This document shows, in pieces, positions 1 through 6,468 of a stretch of DNA of 6,468 bases. Under the pieces are notes generated by a model, which worked only from the letters and a program-made list of their open reading frames with translations, ran no database searches and had not been told where the DNA came from. Source of the stretch: Thermoplasmata archaeon (GTDB taxonomy: Archaea > Thermoplasmatota > Thermoplasmata > Thermoplasmatales > Thermoplasmataceae); contig JAKBQK010000294.1 of the NCBI GenBank assembly GCA_021835265.1, positions 1-6,468 of the forward strand. Reading direction: 5' to 3'. The stretch's first letter is position 1. The number at the start of each line of letters is the position of its first letter. Made by a program: the position numbers and the translations under genes.

Positions 1-122
1 TTTAGGGTGTTCAGAAAATTTTTTCATGACGTCCAACATACTTTAAAAGCTTGAAATTAATCACGAAAACGCAAAGACGCCTCAGGACCATCTAGCAGAC
101 TGTTTTGCTTTAGTCATACACT

Positions 123-134
123 GAAAACTTATTA
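123..134 (+). promoter_or_regulatory. Probable archaeal BRE/TATA promoter of the DUF2079 gene
   Basis: A purine-rich GAAAA (123-127), which resembles a TFB recognition element, is followed directly by CTTATTA (128-134), which resembles a TATA box. The centre of the box is about 27 bases before the ATG at 158. In archaea, transcription usually starts about 25-27 bases downstream of the TATA centre, so the transcript would begin at or within a base or two of the start codon (leaderless). A GGTG at 152-155 is too close to the ATG to work well as a Shine-Dalgarno site, which fits a leaderless message. The assignment rests on spacing and composition only. Confidence 0.5.
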
Positions 135-157
135 CAGTTGACGTCTTTTACGGTGTA

Positions 158-2641
158 ATGGTTCATAATGAGAGATTGAAATTCAAGATAAACTATTTTC
201 TTCTTGTAGTAGCACTTACGTATATTTGGATCGTATTCGATTCCTTTTACAACATAACGAGCACATATAACCTGAGTAATAATTTCTGGATAGGAGATAC
301 AGCCACTGCTGTACAGTCTTTAACGAGTGTAATGATGTCACATCTTCCCTTTGTTAATAATGTACCTGGGGGTTCTTATTTTGCAGTTCATTTTTCACCA
401 ATTCTATACACTTTGATTCCCTTCTATGCTATATCTCCAAACTTGACAAGTCTGTACGTGATAGACGCAATAATACTTTATAGTGCTCCCATACCTCTCT
501 ACCTCTTAGCAAGGAAAAAATTCGGAAACGATCTTAATGCGATGCTTTTTGCAATTACCTACTTATTTTACAACGTTATTTCAACCAATCCATTTGAGAC
601 ACTTTCCCTGTTTGCCGGCTTTTTCATTATCGCTTACTACTTCTATGTCGAAAGAAAAGTTCTTCTATTTACAATCTTCTTTCTGCTTTCACTATCGACA
701 ATGGAATTCGCAACAATTATTGGTGGTATGTTCGGGCTGTTTCTAATTGTGCTTGAACTGAATCGCAAGAATCTGAAAGGTATTTTTTCGGAAAAAAAAT
801 TTGCAATCTTGAAGAAATATATACCGGGTTTGATTCTTATACTGATATCGGTCTCATTTTTTTTAGTTGACTTTAAGATGACGTATTACTTCTCTGCGGG
901 TAAACACAGTATCCTGGAAAATCTTGCTGGAACGAATGTGTCATCAATCAACAGCATCATCAGAGGTATTAATTCAGCCAGAATATCGAAGATTAATTAT
1001 ATTTCTCTTACGAACAGTCAGTACTTTTACCTCTCATTTCTGGATCCTATTGCTTTGTTACAGATACCGTGGTATGTAGCAATATGGATCTCCGTTTTCC
1101 CTTACTGGACAGGGTACTACTTGAGCTATACATTCCCATTCGTGGTACTTGGAGCTCTTAACGGCATTTCAAGGATTGGAAAAATTGCGTTTAACCGAAA
1201 TCTTATAATAAGAATATTAACAATTTTGTTGCTAATCACAATGATAATCTCCTGGACCGTATCTCCACAATTCTCTGTACCTACTAATGTAAATTCGTCT
1301 GGTATTGGCGCACTTGAGGTCGCAAAGACTATACCCAACAATGCATCGGTTTTTGCCGATATTAACAGCTATCCAATAGTTAGCGCAGACGCGTGGAATA
1401 CTACCGCATATGGTTCTCCTAGAAATTTCACTGTCTTCAACTCTAGTGATGGCCCTCCTTATTCTTTGCAAGGATATGGCTTGTACGCGGCTTCTGGAAC
1501 ATACGTTGCATATGAAAGGAATTACACTTCACTTCCAGTAATCAATGACTTTTATTTTGAATCTAGACCAACAAGTTATTCTGTCCAGGGCGCGCCTTTC
1601 TCTTACTCAGGCTCCCTATTTTTACCAAAAGGAGATTACAAAATTCAGGCTAATCTCACCCAGGAAGCAAGTCCCGGGATCGAAACGATAAATGCTGGTC
1701 TTGCGGTTGATGAATTATTTCCGGTTACACAAGAAGCGATTCAGGAGTTTAAGGTAAACAAAACAATCGAGGTCAATTATATTGTAGTGAATATTGCACC
1801 AACTTATGGCTATTACGGATTCAGCGCAAAAGTTACAACAGTTCTCAATCCCTTTGCTACTGCAATCGCGTCTGCTAGTTTCAGTGATAATTCCTATAAT
1901 GTCAGATATATTGAACTTAAGGGCCCTTTTACGCTTTACAGAAATACCACGTACTACCTTTGGTTGGGCACCACAGGATATCCAGGAGGTGAATCCATAC
2001 CAGTCACGAGTGGAGAGGGACTTTACGAAATGAATTTGACGTCAAATGTCATCACAAGAATAAACAACTCGATGCAGTTCTCGATAGTCGGCAATATACC
2101 TGGATATGTTCAAAAATCTACAATTGTTGATTTCACGTTCCAAAACGGAGGAGAGAACGTTGTCAGGGCGATACCTCTGACTAGCAAAGGATACGAACTT
2201 ACTGTCAATGTCACTTCCAACGGGAGTAACTCTGTATTCTCATTCTTGACCAATTATGCATACGGTAGTTTCACGATCACATCATTTGTGATTAAATCCC
2301 CAAACGCTGTGAGGCCTTCTAATCCCCTCCTAGGCAATATAAGACTTACGTTGGGAATTGTATTGATTCCATCCTACCTCATCATAGCTGCTGCATTCTT
2401 GAAATTTAACCCAATTGTAGTGAAGAAATTCAGAGTAACTGTAAAGTTTCAGCGAGCAGTAGGTATTTTTGTAGCCTTTTCCTCGTTGCTCTTTTTTATT
2501 GTATTTGCATTAGGGTATTACGGAGTTTTCCCTTCTCTTTACAACGTCCATATATTTGCCACCTTTGGTTATGTCATTGCAATATCTTCATTAATCTATC
2601 TCGCATCTGGTTTCATTGCGGGGAAGGAAGGCAAGGCATAA
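158..2641 (+). CDS. DUF2079-type polytopic membrane protein, putative GT-C-like glycosyltransferase with large outer domain
   Basis: This 827-residue membrane protein is probably involved in cell-surface glycosylation. Hydrophobic segments fall at about 12-30, 82-117 (two), 126-163 (two), 167-200, 222-238, 304-335 and 345-368. A long soluble domain follows (about 369-725), then three more at about 727-747, 766-786 and 795-815. The DUF2079 signature is visible as HFSP (78-81), followed by a proline-rich hydrophobic stretch to about residue 120, and as IPNNASVFADINSYP (392-406), which matches a segment I recall as conserved after the main membrane bundle. As I recall, DUF2079 belongs to the GT-C clan. 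D28 and D47 in the first outer loop are candidate acidic catalytic residues, by inference only. The 369-725 domain is rich in beta-prone sequence and carries 13 N-X-S/T sequons, so it probably faces outward. The ATG at 158 suits the leaderless promoter. The gene heads a likely operon, and its stop overlaps the next start by one base. The exact substrate is unknown. Confidence 0.8.
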   Translation: MVHNERLKFKINYFLLVVALTYIWIVFDSFYNITSTYNLSNNFWIGDTATAVQSLTSVMMSHLPFVNNVPGGSYFAVHFSPILYTLIPFYAISPNLTSLYVIDAIILYSAPIPLYLLARKKFGNDLNAMLFAITYLFYNVISTNPFETLSLFAGFFIIAYYFYVERKVLLFTIFFLLSLSTMEFATIIGGMFGLFLIVLELNRKNLKGIFSEKKFAILKKYIPGLILILISVSFFLVDFKMTYYFSAGKHSILENLAGTNVSSINSIIRGINSARISKINYISLTNSQYFYLSFLDPIALLQIPWYVAIWISVFPYWTGYYLSYTFPFVVLGALNGISRIGKIAFNRNLIIRILTILLLITMIISWTVSPQFSVPTNVNSSGIGALEVAKTIPNNASVFADINSYPIVSADAWNTTAYGSPRNFTVFNSSDGPPYSLQGYGLYAASGTYVAYERNYTSLPVINDFYFESRPTSYSVQGAPFSYSGSLFLPKGDYKIQANLTQEASPGIETINAGLAVDELFPVTQEAIQEFKVNKTIEVNYIVVNIAPTYGYYGFSAKVTTVLNPFATAIASASFSDNSYNVRYIELKGPFTLYRNTTYYLWLGTTGYPGGESIPVTSGEGLYEMNLTSNVITRINNSMQFSIVGNIPGYVQKSTIVDFTFQNGGENVVRAIPLTSKGYELTVNVTSNGSNSVFSFLTNYAYGSFTITSFVIKSPNAVRPSNPLLGNIRLTLGIVLIPSYLIIAAAFLKFNPIVVKKFRVTVKFQRAVGIFVAFSSLLFFIVFALGYYGVFPSLYNVHIFATFGYVIAISSLIYLASGFIAGKEGKA

Positions 2642-3723
2642 TGAAAATAATGGCGATGGAAGAGTTTTCTAGAACGGGAGGCGGGCAGACATTTTTTTCA
2701 CGCTTTTACAATGCTGTGATAGAGAACAATGAACTATCACTTATAACAGACAAGAACTCAAAGAGCAATTTGCAATTTAGTGAACTATTCAGGACTTCGT
2801 TCGCCTATAGAGAAGGTATAAATTTGTTAACACTGGTTCTGAGTGTCAAAAGATTAAGAAAAGAGATAGGTGAGATAATGGCAAGACATAATTACGATAT
2901 CGTATTCAATAATCACCCCAATATGTTCCTCTATAATGGGGATGTCAATTATCTGCACGGATTTTCCTTCCTCGATTCAATTATAGACGAAAACGGTGAA
3001 ATAAAGAATAAGTACCTCTTCCACGCTATAAAAGAATCAAGAATTTATGATATCTATGATGGAGCTAATTTCTTAACGCATGGAAAGTTCACTCTGGATC
3101 TGTCAAAGAAATTGTTTCCAATTCTGGGCATATTACCCCATAGGTTGGATTATATATTCATCCCAGTGGATAAATTTTACAACATTGACTTCAGTGATAA
3201 AAGAAATGCGGTGTTAACATTTGGGAGAATTAACGAGCAAAAAAATCTTGAACTAGTTTTGAACACAGCAAAGAACATGGGGGACATCGAATTTGTAATA
3301 GCAGGTGCAGTCAATGATGGAGATGAAGGCTATTTTCACAAACTGGAAAGAATTGCACCTTCAAATTTGAAGATTGTTAAGAATCCAAATGAAGAAGAAA
3401 AGGTAAACTTATACAGGAGAGCTAAGGTGTATTTACACGCAAAGAGGAATGAACATTATGGAATCGCCGTAGCTGACGCCATCTCATATGGTTGTGTTCC
3501 GGTAGTTCCAGAGTCCGGAGGCCCATGGGTAGATATAATCGAGATGGGGAATTATGGTATAGGTTACAAAGAAAATCCAGTCGATGCCATAAAGAATGCT
3601 CTTGACGTTAATTTAGAGTTTTCAAAAACAATTCTTCAGTCTAGAGTGAGATTTTCGGCTCCAATATTCACTGAAAGATTATTGGATTTTTTGGACTCTA
3701 CTGTAAAGAACAAAGGTAATTAG
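2641..3723 (+). CDS. Family 4 glycosyltransferase, ALG11-like signature
   Basis: The 360-residue, apparently soluble GT-B retaining glycosyltransferase probably moves a sugar from a nucleotide donor onto a lipid- or protein-linked glycan at the cytoplasmic face of the membrane. A glycine-rich turn (GGG, 13-15) near the N terminus is the usual acceptor-side feature. The donor-binding half starts at about 190 with FGRINEQKNLELVL (194-207), whose R196 and K201 match the R/K pair that contacts the donor phosphates in family 4. The key segment NEHYGIAVADAIS (270-282) leads to ESGGPWVDII (291-300). The NEH(F/Y)GI...SGGP arrangement recalls eukaryotic ALG11 mannosyltransferases. The family's E-X7-E motif appears as E271-X7-D279, with Asp in place of the second Glu. 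The ATG overlaps the previous gene's TAA by one base (TAATG), which suggests coupled translation. No strong Shine-Dalgarno site is seen, only a purine-rich run before the start. Donor and acceptor cannot be assigned. Confidence 0.85.
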   Translation: MKIMAMEEFSRTGGGQTFFSRFYNAVIENNELSLITDKNSKSNLQFSELFRTSFAYREGINLLTLVLSVKRLRKEIGEIMARHNYDIVFNNHPNMFLYNGDVNYLHGFSFLDSIIDENGEIKNKYLFHAIKESRIYDIYDGANFLTHGKFTLDLSKKLFPILGILPHRLDYIFIPVDKFYNIDFSDKRNAVLTFGRINEQKNLELVLNTAKNMGDIEFVIAGAVNDGDEGYFHKLERIAPSNLKIVKNPNEEEKVNLYRRAKVYLHAKRNEHYGIAVADAISYGCVPVVPESGGPWVDIIEMGNYGIGYKENPVDAIKNALDVNLEFSKTILQSRVRFSAPIFTERLLDFLDSTVKNKGN

Positions 3724-3744
3724 CGTTTCCGTAATTTCTTTTTG

Positions 3745-4854
3745 ATGGAAAGTCTGCTCTTGGTCTCTGATCCGTTCGGTGATTCTTATTCTGTGCAATT
3801 CGAATTTACACTTTCTGTACTCAAAATACTAAAGAAAACATTTAACGTTTCAATATTCTCACCACATTTTCCAAAAGATAAATTGTCTGAGTTGGAATCA
3901 CTTGGAATCAAAGTGATAAGGGGCAAAGGAAGATTTTGGATTAATGGAATCTTGAATGTGATTGGCAAGAAGAATGAAAGCATGATGTGGTTGGAGAGCT
4001 GGTTTAGAGAAGCGTATTTTAGTAAAAATACTAAGGAAGTACAAGGTTTGGGATCCTTCGACAAAGTTATAAATCTTTCTCTTACGGTTCCAATCAAATC
4101 AGATATTCTGCTTCTCCAAGGAAGGTCTGTGTATTACCCTTTAAATGACATAAAAAGTTCCAACAGTTTTGCAGCATTAGCAGTTAGATTCCTTGGAAAA
4201 TCAATTAAAAAGCATGATTTAGACCTCTTACAATTCTTTAGAACTTTATCTAAGAAAGTTATTGTAAACTCAAAATATCTATCGTCGTTCTATGAGAATT
4301 TAGGATACGAGATTGAAGGGGTGGTTTTGACCTCTAAGAATTTTGACAAATTTAAACCACAAGTAGGCAGAAAAAGGGATTATGTTCTGACATACATTGG
4401 GAAGGAGACTGACATTCTTCCCATCTTCCTAATCGCAGAAAGAGGGCTTAAAGTGAAGGGGTTTGGGAGCAAGGTTCCAGTTGGTATTTCACTCGCAAAA
4501 ATAAGAAGTGCTATCGAGTATCTCGGCTACGTCAGTACTGAAGACTTGGTTAACCTTTATTCAGGGGCTCTATTCACGGCATTTCCCTTCACCGAAGAAC
4601 CATTTGGATACGTTCCCATTGAATCAATGTCTTGTGGAACTCCTGTCCTAACTTACAATAAAGAAGGGCCTTCGGAGACGATTATAAATGGCAAAACGGG
4701 ATGGTTGGTTTCATCTAAGGAAGAGTTTGTAAATGTCGCGACGGAAATATGGAAAAACGGGCACGGTTTAAGCAGCGAGGACTGTGTTGCAAGAGCATCA
4801 GAGTTTAAGCCAGAAAATGTTGTACAAGCACTTTTGAATATTCTGCAAAATTAA
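3745..4854 (+). CDS. Family 4 glycosyltransferase with divergent N-terminal half
   Basis: The 369-residue predicted cytoplasmic glycosyltransferase is recognised mainly from its C-terminal donor domain. FPFTEEPFGYVPIESMSCG (280-298) contains a canonical E-X7-E motif (E285 and E293). It is followed by TPVLTYNKEGPSETI (299-313) and NGKTGWLV (315-322), typical of family 4 enzymes that use nucleotide sugars. The N-terminal half begins with a Rossmann-like strand (MESLLLVSDPFGD) but is otherwise poorly recognisable, so the acceptor is unknown. The usual glycine-rich first loop is not obvious. The gene starts 21 bases after the stop of the preceding glycosyltransferase and is probably in the same transcript. 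I chose the ATG at 3745; an in-frame TTG directly before it (3742) would add one residue and is less likely. No Shine-Dalgarno site precedes it, but a weak TATA-like GTAATTA (3716-3722) about 26 bases upstream could give an internal leaderless start. Confidence 0.8.
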   Translation: MESLLLVSDPFGDSYSVQFEFTLSVLKILKKTFNVSIFSPHFPKDKLSELESLGIKVIRGKGRFWINGILNVIGKKNESMMWLESWFREAYFSKNTKEVQGLGSFDKVINLSLTVPIKSDILLLQGRSVYYPLNDIKSSNSFAALAVRFLGKSIKKHDLDLLQFFRTLSKKVIVNSKYLSSFYENLGYEIEGVVLTSKNFDKFKPQVGRKRDYVLTYIGKETDILPIFLIAERGLKVKGFGSKVPVGISLAKIRSAIEYLGYVSTEDLVNLYSGALFTAFPFTEEPFGYVPIESMSCGTPVLTYNKEGPSETIINGKTGWLVSSKEEFVNVATEIWKNGHGLSSEDCVARASEFKPENVVQALLNILQN

Positions 4855-4928
4855 ATCTCTTAGGAACTCTGAAAAATTAGGGCAGGGGGTCATTATAATT
4901 TGCGCTTTGTATGAACCAGTTCAGATCT

Positions 4929-5702
4929 TCAGTGTCCGTTCATTTCTATTTTCTTAGCCAAAATAAGCTCTGTAAGATATATTCTAATGAAATCCAAACC
5001 ATTAGCTATCTTACTTTTGCCATTGACTCTTTCTTGAAACCTGTAAGGGACATCAATAGTTCTCGCTTTCGGATTAAATGATAAGATGAATAAAAGCATC
5101 TTGAAACCTCTCCATTTTTCATTAATTTCAAGTTTTAATTTACTATTGACTCCAAAATAACCAGATAACGGATCACTAGTTCTTCTTGCTCCCTTTAGAA
5201 ACGATTTTGCAAGCGACTCAGCAACGCGCGAAACAAGCCCTCTTGCTGGGTTCCTCTTCGCTCGGGGGCCGTCTCGAACGAATCTACTGGCAACCACAAT
5301 TTCGTACCCCTGTGAGAGTTTTTTGTATATTTCATTGATAATTTCTGGCGGATGTTGCAAATCAGCATCTAACTTTATTAAATACCTTCCTTCAGAATTC
5401 TTCATTCCTCTGTATTCAGCAATTAGTGTAGAACTTAGGAATGGGTTAAAGATGAACTTGGCATTACTGTGCATTCTGGTATAATCTTCAATAAACTCTC
5501 GAGTTCCGTCTGTACTACCATCATCAACGAATACATACTGAAAACTAAATTTAACAATTTCATCTATCTGTTTTACTAATTTTGGCAAGTTTTCAATTTC
5601 ATTGACTGTACATAGAACAATGGATGCATCATACCTTGAGTTGCTCCTCTGTTTTGGTTTACTGAAAGATCCTACGTCCATTTCTTTAGATTCACGTTCC
5701 AT
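4929..5702 (-). CDS. Family 2 glycosyltransferase, polyprenyl/dolichyl-phosphate mannose (or glucose) synthase-like
   Basis: The 257-residue inverting GT-A enzyme probably transfers a hexose from a nucleotide donor (GDP-mannose or UDP-glucose) to a polyprenyl phosphate at the inner membrane face, giving a lipid-phosphate sugar for outer-face enzymes. Motifs run in the expected order: SIVLCTVNE (27-35, the PTYNE-like start), FVDDGSTDGT (58-67, donor binding), LDADLQHPPE (111-120, with the metal-binding D112-A-D114), ASR (138-140), SDPLSGYFG (176-184), and ERVNGKSK (224-231), the R...GKSK segment typical of dolichol-phosphate-mannose synthases. There is no C-terminal transmembrane extension, unlike many archaeal and bacterial relatives. 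The helix at about 232-252 may be amphipathic and lie on the membrane. The first 25 residues are charged and polar and precede the catalytic fold. An alternative start at M8 exists, but the first ATG sits at the right distance from a TATA-like box. The gene is convergent with the operon to its left. The sugar specificity is not determined. Confidence 0.85.
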   Translation of the reverse strand: MERESKEMDVGSFSKPKQRSNSRYDASIVLCTVNEIENLPKLVKQIDEIVKFSFQYVFVDDGSTDGTREFIEDYTRMHSNAKFIFNPFLSSTLIAEYRGMKNSEGRYLIKLDADLQHPPEIINEIYKKLSQGYEIVVASRFVRDGPRAKRNPARGLVSRVAESLAKSFLKGARRTSDPLSGYFGVNSKLKLEINEKWRGFKMLLFILSFNPKARTIDVPYRFQERVNGKSKIANGLDFIRIYLTELILAKKIEMNGH

Positions 5703-5724
5703 TCTACAGCCTGAACGACACTAC

Positions 5725-5730
5725 TATAAA
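5725..5730 (-). promoter_or_regulatory. Proximal TATA-like box for the family 2 glycosyltransferase
   Basis: On the minus strand this reads TTTATA, with its centre about 26 bases upstream of the ATG whose first base is 5702. That spacing predicts a leaderless transcript beginning at the start codon. The bases just upstream are not a convincing TFB element. A second TATA-like box lies 14 bases further upstream. Confidence 0.45.
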
Positions 5731-5738
5731 GGTTGCCC

Positions 5739-5751
5739 TATAAAAAATTTC
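5739..5751 (-). promoter_or_regulatory. Distal TATA-like box with purine-rich upstream element
   Basis: On the minus strand this reads CAGAAA followed by TTTTTATA-type sequence, so it has a more BRE-like upstream element than the proximal box. It would place the start of transcription near 5715, giving an untranslated leader of about 14 bases. That short leader contains no GGTGA-type ribosome site. It may be the main promoter, an alternative to the proximal box, or only AT-rich background. Confidence 0.35.
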
Positions 5752-5795
5752 TGAAGAAGTATTTCAGTTTGAGGACAAAAATCGAACTGGAAATA

Positions 5796-5808
5796 ATTAT
5801 TAATTTAT
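5796..5808 (+). promoter_or_regulatory. Relic TATA-like promoter of the decayed kinase
   Basis: An AT-rich ATTATTAATTTAT tract sits about 30-40 bases before the first plausible start codon of the kinase relic (ATG at 5839), with purine-rich GGAAATA just upstream. The spacing fits a former archaeal promoter with a very short leader. Whether it is still active cannot be judged. Confidence 0.3.
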
Positions 5809-5838
5809 CGGTGTTGAAATTTTGTAGCGCTTAACAGG

Positions 5839-6468
5839 ATGGTGATGACATAAAGGCCTTTAAGAATTACACAAGTAGGACGAGGGGCCGGTCTTTCATT
5901 TTACTGCGAAAAAAGAGACTTCGGTGATGTTGTTTCTGCGTCGATAAACAAGTTCATTTATGTCACAGTAAACGAGAAGTTCGACGAGAGGATAAGATCA
6001 ATGAAGATATTCTAAGACTCAGATTGCAGACAATGTCGACAAAATTGAGCATCCATTCGTAAGAGAAGTTTTGAAGTTATTAACATAGAAAGGGGTATAA
6101 AAATTGCAAGCATTCCTAATATTCCTTCCTTAATTTCTAGTTAGGATCTAGCAGCACATTTCTGGTTGGCCTCCTTCACGCTCTCTGTAGCCATAAAGGA
6201 GAACTCGTAAATCCAGATGAACTAGCACGAGAAGCCGTAAAGGTGAAGAGAGAAACTCTTACAGAATCAGGGGAGAAAAAGATCAATATATCTGAAGTGC
6301 ACCATCTTACAGTTGGAACAATATGGGACTAATAATATAGAGGAGGAAGTATGTAAGGTAGTATACCCATGAGAAGTGAACACCTCACTGAAGAGAAGTA
6401 TCGGAGTGATATTGAAGATGGATGGTTACGATAATATGAAAAACTTGACTAGAGAAATACTTCCTGCA
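5839..6468 (+). pseudogene. Decayed GHMP-family sugar kinase, HddA-like (heptose-7-phosphate kinase type), partial at window edge
   Basis: No single frame is open, but joining frames rebuilds the N-terminal part of a GHMP sugar kinase. Pieces in order: IKA (5850-5858); PLRITQVGRGAGLSFYC (5857-5907) continuing as KRDFGDVVSASINKFIYVTV to a stop at 6013; YSKT (6008-6019) to HPFVREVLKLL (6050-6082); IERGIKIASIPNIPS (6085-6129); LGSSSTFLVGLLHAL (6141-6185) continuing as KGELVNPDELAREAVKVKRE (6195-6254); DQYI (6281-6292); LEQYGTNNIEEEV (6313-6351); RSEHLTEEKYRSDIEDG (6372-6422); DGYDNMKNLTREILPA (6421-6468). This order fits HddA-type kinases: the RISF-GGGTD start, the ATP-binding GLGSSS loop and the GKQDQY motif. 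The first motif has also decayed, to GRGAG. About 25-30 codons seem missing between the 6313-6369 and 6369-6422 pieces. At least eight frame changes rule out simple sequencing error. The true start is uncertain (ATG 5839 or 5845). HddA is the best match by eye; another GHMP sugar kinase remains possible. Confidence 0.8.

Noticed and set aside
1..54. An open plus-strand frame from the left edge to TGA at 52-54 that could be the tail of an upstream gene
   Set aside because: Only 17 codons are visible and there is no recognisable motif, so it cannot be told from chance.
11..91. A 26-codon minus-strand ORF in the left-edge region
   Set aside because: It is very short and AT-rich, has a stop directly before its ATG, and shows no recognisable family.
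1126..1471. Minus-strand ORFs of 71 and 79 codons inside the DUF2079 gene
   Set aside because: They are antisense shadows of a clearly coding frame and have no family features.
3786..4097. A 103-codon minus-strand ORF inside the second family 4 glycosyltransferase
   Set aside because: It overlaps a gene with a strong coding signature, has no start context, and its composition looks like a shadow frame.
4855..4928. Possible terminators in the gap between the convergent genes, such as the A5 run at 4872-4876 (T-run on the minus strand)
   Set aside because: The T-run is only five bases and there is no convincing hairpin; GAACCAGTTC at 4913-4922 has only a four-base stem. The evidence is too weak to annotate.
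4911..5084. A plus-strand ORF of about 57 codons starting with ATG at 4911, behind an AT-rich TTATAATT
   Set aside because: The AT-rich box is only about 15 bases from the ATG, too close for an archaeal TATA box, and nearly all of the frame is antisense to the family 2 glycosyltransferase.
6141..6332. The open stretch of about 63 codons in the kinase relic as an independent small gene
   Set aside because: It has no start codon in a plausible context, and its sequence (LGSSST to VKVKRE) is clearly the ATP-binding part of the broken kinase.
5839..6468. Programmed frameshifting or stop-codon readthrough as an explanation for the broken kinase frames
   Set aside because: At least eight frame changes, active-site missense changes and an apparent deletion fit decay far better than recoding; no slippery-site pattern recurs at the junctions.

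Overview
This AT-rich window looks archaeal. TATA-like boxes lie about 26 bases before the start codons of two genes, clear Shine-Dalgarno sites are lacking, arginine is coded largely by AGA/AGG, and the proteins are of archaeal surface-glycosylation type (a DUF2079 membrane protein and a dolichol-phosphate-mannose-synthase-like enzyme). A wall-less thermoacidophile of the Thermoplasmata is my best guess. That is an inference from gene style, not a proven identification.

Layout. Bases 1-157 hold no gene I can support, only a probable promoter. Three plus-strand genes follow as a likely operon: a large DUF2079-type polytopic membrane protein (158-2641), a family 4 glycosyltransferase with an ALG11-like C-terminal signature (2641-3723, sharing one base with the previous stop codon), and a second, more divergent family 4 glycosyltransferase (3745-4854). 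A 74-base gap separates these from a convergent minus-strand gene for a family 2 glycosyltransferase resembling polyprenyl-phosphate mannosyl/glucosyltransferases (4929-5702). Divergent from it, and running off the right edge, is a heavily decayed plus-strand sugar kinase of the GHMP superfamily, closest by eye to the HddA-type heptose-7-phosphate kinases (about 5839-6468). I reconstructed it across at least eight reading-frame changes.

How the genes may work together. The window reads as part of a cell-surface glycan locus. The family 2 enzyme could load a sugar onto a polyprenyl phosphate. The two family 4 enzymes probably add sugars from nucleotide donors on the cytoplasmic side. The DUF2079 protein, whose family is related to GT-C glycosyltransferases that use lipid-phosphate sugars, may act on the outer face; its large outer domain is itself dense in N-glycosylation sequons. 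The broken kinase suggests that an activated-heptose (or similar) branch once belonged here and has been lost. I see no mobile element, CRISPR array, RNA gene or wholly new system. The most notable observations are the kinase relic, the sequon-rich outer domain and the possible donor-acceptor link between the family 2 enzyme and the DUF2079 protein.
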